Positions 1 to 7,380 of a DNA stretch of 9,810 nucleotides are shown piece by piece. Both the position numbers and the translations under genes were made by a program. The notes beneath the pieces were generated by a model, which did no database searches, was not told the origin of the DNA, and worked only from the letters and a program-made list of their open reading frames with translations. Source of the stretch: JAXDLH01 sp034666705. GTDB taxonomy: Bacteria; Chloroflexota; UBA6077; SHYK01. The stretch is taken from assembly GCA_034666705.1 (NCBI GenBank), contig JAXDLH010000067.1:1-9810 (forward strand), in the 5' to 3' direction. Every line of letters begins with the position of its first letter. Positions within the stretch are counted from its first letter, which is position 1.

Positions 1-908
1 GCCTCGGGCCACGTCGGAAAATCGAACGCGAAACCGGCCTCCAGCAGCCGCCTCGGGACCACGCGACGGCTCTTGAACAACAGCTCGGTTTCTGTCTGCA
101 GGAGGCGGGCACCCAGCTCCGCCATCCAGGCGGTCGTCGGCAGGCCCACCGGCACGCCGCACCGCGTGCGCAATACGTCCATGACCTCGCGCTGAGGCAA
201 CGGGTGGGGCGAGGTGAGGTTGATCGGTCCTTCGAGGTCCTCGCGCTCTAGCAGGAATTCCAGCGCGCGCACAAAATCCACCTCGTGAATCCATGACATG
301 AACTGCTGCCCCCCGGCGATGGGACCGCCCATTCCCCAGCGCGTCAAGTTGAGCAGCACCGGGAAGACGCCTCGGGAATGCAGACTCATCACCATCGCGG
401 TCCGCAACAGCACCTTGCGGGTCTGCGGCGTGGGCGCTGAGGCCTGCGCCTTCTCCCAGGCGCAGGCGATGCCAACGCTCGCCGCCCAGTGGCCCGGCAC
501 GTCCGGCTCCTGGCCCCCGATGAGGCCCGTCATCTCGTCGTTGGGCGCGTCGAAGCGGTGCGCGTAGATCGTTGCCGTGCTCATCTGCAGCCACACGCGG
601 GGCGGACGGACCGACTGCGTGATGGCGAGCCCGACGGCATCGGTCGAGTCCACCCGCGATCGCATCATCTGCTCCAGGTTTGCCCGGGTATAGCGGCAGT
701 TCACGCTGCGCCCGGCGAGATTGATGACGGCGTCCGCGCCGTCGATCTCGCTCGCCCACGGGCCGAGGGTGCGGCCATCCCAACTCACCGCGTGGTCGTG
801 GCCCGCCGGATTCCGCGTCAGGACGACGACCTCATCGCCCCGTTCGCCGAGCGCCCGCACCAGCAGCTCGCCAAGGTGTCCGGTACCGCCAGGAATCACG
901 ACCTTCAT
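1..908 (-). CDS. TIGR01777-family NAD(P)-dependent epimerase/oxidoreductase (3' end outside window)
   Basis: I translated this from the reverse strand. The frame is open from an ATG at 908 to the window edge, about 302 residues, with no stop. The N-terminus MKVVIPGGTGHLGELL is a Rossmann dinucleotide-binding motif (GGTGHLG, residues 7-13). Further on are INLAGRSV, then STATIY near residue 117, WEKAQ, and a C-terminal SRRVVPRRLLEAGFAF segment. That last segment is the conserved DUF1731 tail of the TIGR01777/YfcH-like extended SDR family, so only a few residues should be missing. The family's substrates are mostly unknown, so no reaction is assigned. A GGGAG ribosome-binding site lies about 7 bases before the ATG. 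The gene starts 48 bases after the SRPBCC remnant on the same strand, and SRPBCC domains are often next to or fused with this family. Family assignment is firm; function is open. Confidence 0.9.
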   Translation of the reverse strand, partial: MKVVIPGGTGHLGELLVRALGERGDEVVVLTRNPAGHDHAVSWDGRTLGPWASEIDGADAVINLAGRSVNCRYTRANLEQMMRSRVDSTDAVGLAITQSVRPPRVWLQMSTATIYAHRFDAPNDEMTGLIGGQEPDVPGHWAASVGIACAWEKAQASAPTPQTRKVLLRTAMVMSLHSRGVFPVLLNLTRWGMGGPIAGGQQFMSWIHEVDFVRALEFLLEREDLEGPINLTSPHPLPQREVMDVLRTRCGVPVGLPTTAWMAELGARLLQTETELLFKSRRVVPRRLLEAGFAFDFPTWPE

Positions 909-956
909 CGCTGCGCTCCCATCGCTCCAGGCTCACTGCGTGGACTCAACGTGCTT

Positions 957-1262
957 TCAGCGCACTGTTTTCAGAAAGGAAGCTCGGCTTTTCAGGAGGC
1001 GACGCATGTACCGGCCCACGAAGAGGGAGTCCGCGAGCCTGCCCAGTATTCCGAGTGGGACCTCGTGTGGGACCTCGCATTGAAAGAGGTCCGCCATCAT
1101 GGCCTGGTCTCGCTGCTCCAGCGCGCGCTGCCGCTTTTCGCCACGGCCATGCGCCTCCCACCAGTCCGCACGCCCCTCCGCGCCGGCGACGCGCTCTTCC
1201 AGGAGGCGCTCCTCGACGACCCACCCGGTGAGTCGGAAGCCGAGGGACGGCAGCTGATTCCC
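957..1262 (-). pseudogene. SRPBCC (polyketide cyclase/START-like) family remnant, N-terminus missing
   Basis: The last ~47 residues, starting MMADLFQCEVP, look like the C-terminal helix region of SRPBCC proteins next to TIGR01777 epimerases (typically EVPLGxLGRLADxLFVxRYMRRLL). The present sequence has LGILGRLADSLFVGRYMRRLL. Upstream, the frame stays open to a TTG at 1367, but that part runs through the hairpin at 1267-1309 and into the Rieske gene's end, and it shows no SRPBCC N-terminal pattern. Residues like WWEAH before the conserved part could be a decayed version of the family's RWxHxH strand. An 11-base direct repeat with a 12-base period adds four residues (HEVP) inside the conserved EVPLG motif. 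No credible ribosome-binding site or start was found. I infer a truncated, decaying gene. A short functional protein or a wrong frame upstream remains possible. Confidence 0.55.
1055..1077. repeat. 12-bp-period tandem duplication
   Basis: GTGGGACCTCG occurs at 1055-1065 and again at 1067-1077 on the plus strand. On the minus strand it duplicates codons in frame, turning an expected EVPLG motif into EVPHEVPLG in the SRPBCC remnant. This looks like a slippage duplication inside a conserved motif. Confidence 0.8.
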
Positions 1263-1266
1263 GGGG

Positions 1267-1309
1267 CTGGGGCGGCCCTCTTCCCCGGCGGGGAAGAAGG
1301 CCGCCCCAG
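1267..1309 (-). terminator. Long hairpin after the Rieske oxygenase gene, terminator-like
   Basis: Bases 1267-1286 pair with 1290-1309 around a 3-base loop, giving a 20-bp stem with one imperfect position (1278/1298). That pair is C-A on the plus strand but G-U on the minus strand, so the stem is unbroken only in RNA read in the gene's direction. It begins 23 bases after the Rieske stop. No U-run follows, so it is not a textbook intrinsic terminator. It could instead protect the mRNA 3' end or be a dispersed palindromic repeat. Confidence 0.6.
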
Positions 1310-1332
1310 GGTCCAACGGAGAGAACCTTAGG

Positions 1333-2688
1333 CTACTCCCTCGGATGGATCGCGCCGAAGCCCACAACCTTCGCGGCGTACTCCTCGACGGCTTCGGGAA
1401 TCGCGAATCCGCTGCGTCGCGCTCGCTGCTGCTGGATCGGGCTGTACTTGGTCGCGGCGCCGGTCGTCACGGCACCGGCCCTGGTCTTCGCCTGATCCGG
1501 GTTCTCGCCGAGCGCCGTGCGCCGGTTCCAGCGCGGATCATCGGATTCAGTGGGGATGTGGACCGACTGGTTGGTGGCCGGATCGCGGAACGTGTTCATT
1601 GGATCCTTCCCCTCCGCCACGAGCTGCATCTGCTCGCGCAGCAGGCGGCGGTAGAGGATGATCCCCTTATCGGACTCCCCCAGGTGCTCGGTCCAGCGCG
1701 GCGTCACGGGGCCCTGGCTGCCCCAGGCGTAGTTGTCCTGGCCGCTGTTGTTGTCCACCAGCTCCCAGATCGGCAGTCCATCGTTTCCTACGCCAGGGAT
1801 CGGCACCTGATAGGTTGGAATGTCCTCGGGCCGCTGGTCGGCGTCGCCCTCCTGCTTCGGATGGACGTTGTACCACCAGTAGAGGGTATGGGTGTCGTCG
1901 ATCGGCACGCGGATCTGGTGCAACTGCAGCATGAAGGGGAAGACGATGCAGTGGCCGATCGCCCAGTTCGCGTGGTCCTCGTCGTGGCCTTCCAGGACGC
2001 GCCGCTTCACGATGCCGTGCTCGAACACGTCGAAGCCAATCTTCACGTGCTTCGTCACGTTCGTGCGCTGCCGCCAGAAGCTGTGCGCGTCGGCCTCGAT
2101 CCGGCCGAGCCGCTCGAGCGTGTAGTTGGTGAAATACTGGTGCAGATGCTCCACGTGCACCGGGTCGAGGCTGTTCTCCATGATCTGCAGCCAGTTGCAC
2201 GGGACGACCGCCCAGCCGATGTCGCGCACCACGTCGTCGCGCACGTAGCTGTCGTAGCGCGGCACGAGCGGCCGCGGCTCGGGACCCATCCAGGCGTAGA
2301 GCATGCCCCCGAGCTCCTCGACCGGATAGGTTGTCACCTTGATCCGGTCCTTGAAGGTGCTGTCCGGGGACTCGGCCGGCTGCTCGAGGCAGTTGCCCTG
2401 GGTGTCGTACAGCCAGCCGTGATAGGGGCAGCGCAGCCCCTCTGGCTCCGGGATGCCCCACAGCATGTTGACGTTGCGGTGCGGGCAGTACTCCTGCATC
2501 AGCCCGTACTTGCCGCTCCGGTCGCGGAACGCCACCAGGTGCTCGCCCAGCAGGGTGACCGCCCGGGTGGGGTGGTCATGTAATTGCTTCACGGTGGCGA
2601 ACGGCAGCCAGTACCGGCGGAGCAGCTCCCCCATCGGCGTGCCGGCTCCGACTTGCGTGAAGCGCTCGTTCTGTTGTTTCGTAAGCAC
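1333..2688 (-). CDS. Rieske [2Fe-2S] aromatic ring-hydroxylating oxygenase, alpha subunit (phthalate 4,5-dioxygenase-like)
   Basis: This encodes 451 residues, a normal length for the family. Residues 68-90 hold the Rieske cluster ligands, CPH (C68, H70) and CPYH (C87, H90). The mononuclear iron site follows at DPVHVEHLH (H178, H183), with D318 in GQDNYAW as the likely third ligand. The QGPVTPRWTEHLGESDKGI stretch (325-343) is typical of the phthalate dioxygenase/OphA1-like branch. The expected role is O2-dependent oxidation (hydroxylation or demethylation) of an aromatic or similar small molecule, with electrons from a separate reductase. No reductase, ferredoxin or beta-subunit gene is present here. 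I chose the GTG at 2688 because GGGGAG lies 8 bases upstream and the protein then begins VLTKQQNERFTQVGAGTPMGELL, as relatives do. An in-frame ATG at 2760 lacks both features. Substrate is unknown. Confidence 0.93.
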   Translation of the reverse strand: MLTKQQNERFTQVGAGTPMGELLRRYWLPFATVKQLHDHPTRAVTLLGEHLVAFRDRSGKYGLMQEYCPHRNVNMLWGIPEPEGLRCPYHGWLYDTQGNCLEQPAESPDSTFKDRIKVTTYPVEELGGMLYAWMGPEPRPLVPRYDSYVRDDVVRDIGWAVVPCNWLQIMENSLDPVHVEHLHQYFTNYTLERLGRIEADAHSFWRQRTNVTKHVKIGFDVFEHGIVKRRVLEGHDEDHANWAIGHCIVFPFMLQLHQIRVPIDDTHTLYWWYNVHPKQEGDADQRPEDIPTYQVPIPGVGNDGLPIWELVDNNSGQDNYAWGSQGPVTPRWTEHLGESDKGIILYRRLLREQMQLVAEGKDPMNTFRDPATNQSVHIPTESDDPRWNRRTALGENPDQAKTRAGAVTTGAATKYSPIQQQRARRSGFAIPEAVEEYAAKVVGFGAIHPRE

Positions 2689-2696
2689 GTTCAATA

Positions 2697-2702
2697 CTCC
2701 CC
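2697..2702 (-). promoter_or_regulatory. Ribosome-binding site fixing the Rieske GTG start
   Basis: GGGGAG on the minus strand sits 8 bases before the GTG at 2688. It decides that start over the upstream in-frame ATG at 2760. Confidence 0.7.
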
Positions 2703-2718
2703 GCTTCAATGCTGGTCC

Positions 2719-2747
2719 AGGATACTCCGGAGCACGACATCCGTCAC
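2719..2747 (-). promoter_or_regulatory. Possible sigma70-like promoter for the Rieske gene
   Basis: On the minus strand GTGACG (2742-2747) and TATCCT (2719-2724) are separated by exactly 17 bases. Each matches 4 of 6 consensus positions. It would give a leader of roughly 25 bases before the GTG. In a 253-base divergent region a match of this quality can arise by chance. Confidence 0.3.
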
Positions 2748-2929
2748 GGCCTCGGGGCAATCCAACGTGTAGGCAACAATAGCCATCTGCAAGCCAATCG
2801 TCCTATGCTGTGCTGTACGTCACGAATGCGTCCCAACCAGCGCGCGTTGGACGCGAGAACGCGACGCGGCGGCTAAGAATACATTCGCTCCGGGGGAGCA
2901 TTGCCAGGAGTAACGAACACACCGGATTG

Positions 2930-2935
2930 AGGAGG
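2930..2935 (+). promoter_or_regulatory. Strong ribosome-binding site of the metalloprotease gene
   Basis: AGGAGG lies 6 bases before the ATG at 2942 and decides that start. The frame is open back to 2810, but the extra 44 residues show no signal-sequence character and would place the hydrophobic segment far inside the protein. The rest of the 2689-2941 divergent region shows only small hairpins (for example GCTCC/GGAGC at 2887-2899) and no convincing plus-strand promoter. Confidence 0.8.
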
Positions 2936-2941
2936 CGGGCC

Positions 2942-5900
2942 ATGGCGGAGCATGGGACACCGGCACGTTGGCGGGGCACGCTTGGCATCATTCTGGGCGT
3001 CGTCATCGGCATGCTGCTGATTCAGGCGCTCGCGATCCCGGGTATCTCGGTCATGCCACGTACCGCGGAGGCGCAGCCAAGGTGCGGAGCCGTGACCGCG
3101 GAGCTCGCAGTTGCATGCACGCCGACGCCATCACCCGGGCGTAGCACGGCCACGCCCACGCTCACCCACACGCCGAGCCCAACGCCCTCGCCAACGGCGA
3201 CCTCTGCGCCGGAGGCGGGTCTCCGACCGCCGAACCAGGGCCCGGCCGTGGTACCCACCGGCCTGATCAGCACGAACCCCGGGACCCTGCAACTGCTGCA
3301 AACGGTGCACATCTGCGATTCGGTCAACGGCGACACGTTCGGAATCGGCGACCCGTACCTCACCTCGCGCTACATCATCGAGCCAGACTTCTCGTCCCCG
3401 AAGATCGTGGCGTACCTGCGCTTCGATCTCAGCAGCATCCCGGCCGGGGCCACCATCACGAGCGCCAATCTCCGGCTCTATCTCGAGCAGGGCAGCTTCG
3501 ACTCGCCGTTGGACATGCAGGTGTGGCGTGTCACCGGCGCCTGGACGCCGCAGACGTTGTCGCTCAACAACCAACCCGGCTTCGCCTACCCGGCGGTGCA
3601 GGCGGCAATCTCCACCGCGCCCGGCTACAAGAGCTGGAACGTGACGAACATGACCCGGGGCTGGGTCAGCGGCGCCGCCGCGAACTACGGCATGCGGGTC
3701 TGGACGGAGGACGCGAGCGACTACGACGCGCGCTTCCACAAGGACCAGACGTTGGTCGCGCGAGGGAGCCAGGACCTCAGCCCCTGCCTGGACGTGACGT
3801 ACGCGCCGCCCACGGCCACACCCGCTGGCAACGCCACCCCGGTGGCGACCTGGACCAGCGTGCCGACCCCAACCCAGGTGCCGCAGCCGACCCTCGCGAC
3901 CGGCGACCTGCAGACGATTCGCATGGACGTAATCCAGACCACCAGCGCGCGCTTCGGCACCAGCGATCCGGACATTGCCCTGATCGCGGATAAGACCACC
4001 CTGGTGCGGGTCTACGTCTCGCTGGCGGATGCGTCAGCCGACCGGAATGCGTCAGTGACCCTGAAGGCATTCCGCAATGGGTCCCAGCAATCAGGTGGCG
4101 CCGGCTGTACGGCGACGCGCAATAAGGCCGTGCACGACTGGGATCTGACCAACCCGATCCTCGCCCTGGTCTTCGGGCCGTTGGAGCGGGACGATCTGTC
4201 CCAGACGTTCAATTTCCAACTGGACGCGTCGTGCCCCTGGGTCAACCAGGGCGACGTGACGTTCCGCGCGAGCGTCTCCGGGCCCGAGTGCCTCTTCTGC
4301 GGCGACAACAACACCCTCGATCAGGCAGTGACCTTCCACAAGATCCGGCCGATGGTCATCAAGCCGTACCTCATCACCTACGATCGGCCCGGGTCGCCGT
4401 ACAACGGCGCCGTGCCCACCTGGTCCACCAGCGGCTTCGACACCCTTCGCTCCATGTATCCCATTCCGGAGTCGATCACCGTCAAGTCGCGCGGCCACAT
4501 TACGGCGAAGGGGTTCGACCTCGACGTGTACCCCGGTCACGATCCCAGCGAGGTGGACGTCGACAACAACCCGTGGTGGGTGGACTTTGGCAATCTGCTC
4601 GACTGGTTCAAGACCTACAGCGACGGCGGCGCGGACGTGTCGTTGGGCGCCCTGGCACCGAACATGCCGGCTGGCTGCTACGGCATCTCCAGCTCCCACC
4701 GAGCGATCACGCTGTTGGGCTGCGGCGGCACCTACGCCCACGAGTTCGGGCACGCCTTTGGCCTGGCCCACTCCGGCAACGACCACGGCGAGTGCGCTGG
4801 CGGCTCGTGCGACGTCAACTGGCCATACCCGCACGGCGGGACGGTCGGGTTGGGCTGGGACTTTACCCGGCCAAACGAGCTGATCGTGCCCGACGATGGG
4901 ACCGTGCCGTGGCACAGCCACGACGTTATGTCCTACGGCTTCTGCGACCCAGCCGCACCCACGTACGGCAGCGCGACGTACCCGTGGTACTGCGCCACGT
5001 GGACGTCGCCGATCAATTACCTTTGGATCGCCCAGCGTCTGAATTGCGCGACGCCCCAGTGGAACACGTCGTCGGCCGGCTGGCAATCGTGCATGCAGAG
5101 CGGGCCGTTCTCGATCATCTATCAGGCGAGCCAGCAGCCAGAGCTTGCGGCGCGCCTGACCAGCTTCCTGTCCGGATTGCTGGGAGCGCCGCCGAGTGGG
5201 GCCAACCCACCGCCGCTAGCCAGCGCGAGCGTGGGAGCCCGCAGCGTCGTGGCCGCGGACCTCGCGCGTGGGGTGGCAGCTCAGGCGGCGCAGCCGACCG
5301 GCGAACGTGACTACATCCGCATCCAGGGCAGCATCCGTGGCGAGGCGGACGCCAAATTCGATCCGTTCTACGTCATGACGCTGCCGCTGGGCAGTGGCGA
5401 TCAGTCCGGCGAGGGTCGGTATCGAATCGAGATCCGGTCCGCGAATGGGGCACCCCTCGCCACCCGAAACTTCAACCCGGACGTCGTCATGGCGCACGCG
5501 GCGCTGTCACTCGCCTGGATCGACGAGACGATGCCGTGGAGCCCGGACGCGGCGACGATCATCCTCAGCCTCGATGGCCGCGTGCTGGCCGAGCGCAGCG
5601 TCTCGGCGGCCACGCCGCAGGTCACGCTTACCTCGCCCAATGGTGGCGAGCTCTGGGCCGAGAGCGGCGAGTTCAACATCACCTGGACGGCCGGCGACGC
5701 GGACGGCGATGACCTGGCATTCTGGCTGCAGTTCAGTGCCGATGGCGGCGCGAGCTGGGACACGATCCGGCGCAATGTGGAGGGCACGAGCTACACAGTG
5801 GACCTGCGGGACTTCCCGGGAAGCGACCGCGCCCTGGTGCGCATCTTCGCCACCGACGGCGTGAACACGGCGCTCGACGCGTCCGACGCGCCCTACCGCG

Positions 5901-6181
5901 TGGCCCGGAAGGCGCCGGAGCCGGAGATCAGCGGCGCGAGCGACGGCGTGGAGCTGCAAGCAGGCAGCGCGATTCGCCTGCGCGGGCTGGCGACGGACGC
6001 CGAGGACGGCATGCTCGACAGCCGCGCCCTCTCCTGGACATCAGACAAGGATGGCCCACTCGGCACGGGCGAGGTCCTGTACCTGACCGGGCTCTCCCAG
6101 GGCGAGCACGTCATCACCATGACGGCAGTCGACAGCGACGGCATGCAAGGCACCGCCACCCTGCGGGTGACAGCCCGGTAG
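2942..6181 (+). CDS. Secreted multidomain metzincin-type zinc metalloprotease with DNRLRE and Ig/PKD-like domains
   Basis: This encodes 1079 residues. Residues 11-38 form a hydrophobic signal segment, with a possible signal peptidase I site at AEA-Q (42-45). Residues 60-90 are a Thr/Pro/Ser linker. Residues ~117-287 resemble a DNRLRE (CBM96-like) beta-sandwich (YLRFDLSSIPAGATITSANLRLYL). A second TP-rich linker spans ~288-318, followed by a beta domain (DKTTLVRVYVS). The catalytic part has the zinc motif HEFGHAFGLAH (H600, E601, H604, H610) and a Met-turn HDVMSY (M663), which define a metzincin. Many cysteines around it suggest extracellular disulfides. The C-terminus has an Ig/FN3-like repeat (SPNGGELW, ~892-990) and a PKD/cadherin-like domain (~991-1079). 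It is probably exported and binds and cuts surface or polymeric protein. The MEROPS family and substrate cannot be fixed by eye. It has no partner on its strand. Confidence 0.92.
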   Translation: MAEHGTPARWRGTLGIILGVVIGMLLIQALAIPGISVMPRTAEAQPRCGAVTAELAVACTPTPSPGRSTATPTLTHTPSPTPSPTATSAPEAGLRPPNQGPAVVPTGLISTNPGTLQLLQTVHICDSVNGDTFGIGDPYLTSRYIIEPDFSSPKIVAYLRFDLSSIPAGATITSANLRLYLEQGSFDSPLDMQVWRVTGAWTPQTLSLNNQPGFAYPAVQAAISTAPGYKSWNVTNMTRGWVSGAAANYGMRVWTEDASDYDARFHKDQTLVARGSQDLSPCLDVTYAPPTATPAGNATPVATWTSVPTPTQVPQPTLATGDLQTIRMDVIQTTSARFGTSDPDIALIADKTTLVRVYVSLADASADRNASVTLKAFRNGSQQSGGAGCTATRNKAVHDWDLTNPILALVFGPLERDDLSQTFNFQLDASCPWVNQGDVTFRASVSGPECLFCGDNNTLDQAVTFHKIRPMVIKPYLITYDRPGSPYNGAVPTWSTSGFDTLRSMYPIPESITVKSRGHITAKGFDLDVYPGHDPSEVDVDNNPWWVDFGNLLDWFKTYSDGGADVSLGALAPNMPAGCYGISSSHRAITLLGCGGTYAHEFGHAFGLAHSGNDHGECAGGSCDVNWPYPHGGTVGLGWDFTRPNELIVPDDGTVPWHSHDVMSYGFCDPAAPTYGSATYPWYCATWTSPINYLWIAQRLNCATPQWNTSSAGWQSCMQSGPFSIIYQASQQPELAARLTSFLSGLLGAPPSGANPPPLASASVGARSVVAADLARGVAAQAAQPTGERDYIRIQGSIRGEADAKFDPFYVMTLPLGSGDQSGEGRYRIEIRSANGAPLATRNFNPDVVMAHAALSLAWIDETMPWSPDAATIILSLDGRVLAERSVSAATPQVTLTSPNGGELWAESGEFNITWTAGDADGDDLAFWLQFSADGGASWDTIRRNVEGTSYTVDLRDFPGSDRALVRIFATDGVNTALDASDAPYRVARKAPEPEISGASDGVELQAGSAIRLRGLATDAEDGMLDSRALSWTSDKDGPLGTGEVLYLTGLSQGEHVITMTAVDSDGMQGTATLRVTAR

Positions 6182-6242
6182 GAAACGCCAGGAGCGAGCG
6201 CCAAGGGCCAGGACTCGAATGCGGTCCACAAGACTCGGATGG

Positions 6243-6318
6243 GTAGGGTGGGGGACAAGCCCCCACCGCGATCCCTGGTCGGGACGGCGCGGCGGCGAGG
6301 GACAAGCCCTCGCCCTAC
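6243..6318. repeat. Cloverleaf palindromic repeat, copy 1
   Basis: The ends GTAG (6243-6246) and CTAC (6315-6318) close three arms. Arm A is an 8-bp stem, 6247-6254 with 6260-6267, loop ACAAG. The middle arm pairs GCG (6268-6270) and TCCC (6272-6275) with GGGA (6281-6284) and CGC (6288-6290), with an internal loop. Arm C is an 8-bp stem, 6294-6301 with 6307-6314, again with loop ACAAG. It lies between two convergent genes, 61 bases after the metalloprotease stop and 51 before the reductase stop. It may stop transcription from both sides or be a REP/MITE-like mobile repeat. The flanks 6182-6242 and 6319-6369 show nothing else of note. Confidence 0.75.
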
Positions 6319-6369
6319 AGTCCCGGGGCGGTCGCCCAGGATGGATCGCGCGCGCTGTGTCCCTTGCAG

Positions 6370-7320
6370 TCAGTACGACGGAGGCGTCGGCGACACTTCC
6401 TGCACCACCTCGGCGAGGGCATGGAGCAGCTCCACGCTCGCGTCGATCTCGTCGCGGTAGATCGAGACGCTCTCGACGTTGATGCCGATCGGCAAGGTGC
6501 CGACGTAGTCGTGGTCCAGAATGCGGCGCAGGTTGTCGCGGCAGATCTCGATCGATTTCGCGAGCGGGCTCGGCGCGCCGAGGATCGCCCGCGCCGTGTC
6601 CCTCGGCATCTTCACGCCCAGCCACCGCAGGAACGTCATCGTCCGCTCGCGCCCACACGGCGCGAACGTCAGCACGATCCGGCGCGGCTCCACGCCGGCG
6701 CCCCGACAGTCGCGCAGATAATCGCGCAGCAGCCGCTCGGTCGCCTGCGGGTGGTAGACCGTCTGCGAGATGAAGTAGCCGCAGCCCGCAATCCCCTTGG
6801 CGAGCAAGCGGGCCGACTCACTGCGCACACGGGTGTGACGCTCGGCGATCGCCACGCCACCCACGGTGAACCCCGCCGGGTGCTCGACGGCGAGCCGGAT
6901 GGCGCGCGCGAGCGGCAGCGGATAGCGCACACCGGAGGTGGGGCGACCCACGATAGAAAGGAAGCGCAGCCCGGCGTCACGCGCCGACTCGTCGAGCCAC
7001 TCGTTCCACGCAGGCTCGTCCAGCTCGCCGATGCACTTGTAGGTGACGGCGGGGCGCCCGGCGAGCGGCATCAGCAGTTCGGCGTAACGCCTTGGGTCGA
7101 CGGTGCCGGTGAAGGCGAACGGCCGCGGTTGCTGGGTGCGGCCCGTCTCGTCCTGGATGTCGTAGACGATGAGGCCGTCGATCGGCAGGCCGCGCACGCG
7201 CGCCGCGAGCTTCTCGGCCGCGGCCAGCACAGCCTCGTCCGGCGTGCCGACGCGGGGCGGCGTGGTGCCGTACAGCAATACGGATTGCTGTGGGTCCAGC
7301 AGCCTGGCCTGGAGGTCCAT
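6370..7320 (-). CDS. Methylenetetrahydrofolate reductase-like protein, divergent
   Basis: This encodes 316 residues, close to bacterial MetF length (about 300). The fold pattern of the MTHFR TIM barrel is visible: SVLLYGTTPPR (13-23) at the first strand, IDGLIVYDIQDE (48-58), VTYKC (92-96), LSIVGRP (121-127), FTVGGVAIAERH (151-162) and the FISQTVY strand (183-189). The last two match MetF's AGYPExH and TQxFFD regions. MetF reduces 5,10-methylene-THF to 5-methyl-THF with a flavin, supplying methyl groups for methionine synthesis. Here the FEFFPP motif with its catalytic Glu (E. coli Glu28) is replaced by GTTPP, and the Asp of RGD (E. coli Asp120) appears as R126, so the exact reaction is uncertain. 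It lies 187 bases downstream of ahcY on the same strand, which supports a methyl-cycle role. Only a weak GGGGCGG precedes the ATG at 7320. Confidence 0.8.
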   Translation of the reverse strand: MDLQARLLDPQQSVLLYGTTPPRVGTPDEAVLAAAEKLAARVRGLPIDGLIVYDIQDETGRTQQPRPFAFTGTVDPRRYAELLMPLAGRPAVTYKCIGELDEPAWNEWLDESARDAGLRFLSIVGRPTSGVRYPLPLARAIRLAVEHPAGFTVGGVAIAERHTRVRSESARLLAKGIAGCGYFISQTVYHPQATERLLRDYLRDCRGAGVEPRRIVLTFAPCGRERTMTFLRWLGVKMPRDTARAILGAPSPLAKSIEICRDNLRRILDHDYVGTLPIGINVESVSIYRDEIDASVELLHALAEVVQEVSPTPPSY

Positions 7321-7380
7321 TCAGCCGCCCCGCGCCGGATCTTCTACCGGGTCAATTGCCATACTCGTGGCCTATCCCGG

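Noticed and set aside
489..1331. Plus-strand open frame opposite the epimerase and SRPBCC remnant
   Set aside because: It is antisense to a convincing Rossmann-fold gene, has no ribosome-binding site and no domain signal.
1345..2583. Plus-strand open frame opposite the Rieske gene
   Set aside because: The translation is low-complexity (rich in V, L, H, R) and antisense to a gene with intact Rieske and iron motifs.
2868..2880. Plus-strand -10 element TAAGAAT before the metalloprotease
   Set aside because: The nearest -35-like TTGGAC is 21 bases away, too far for a sigma70 promoter, so support is insufficient.
2810..2941. N-terminal extension of the metalloprotease to 2810
   Set aside because: AGGAGG stands 6 bases before the ATG at 2942, which is followed at once by a signal-like sequence. 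The extension has neither.
4091..5086. Minus-strand open frame inside the metalloprotease gene
   Set aside because: It is an antisense shadow of the zinc-protease domain, rich in V/G/R, with no recognisable family.
6243..6318. tRNA-like cloverleaf
   Set aside because: The closing stem is only 4 bp and there is no anticodon arm, T-loop consensus or CCA end. The shape comes from palindromic repeats.
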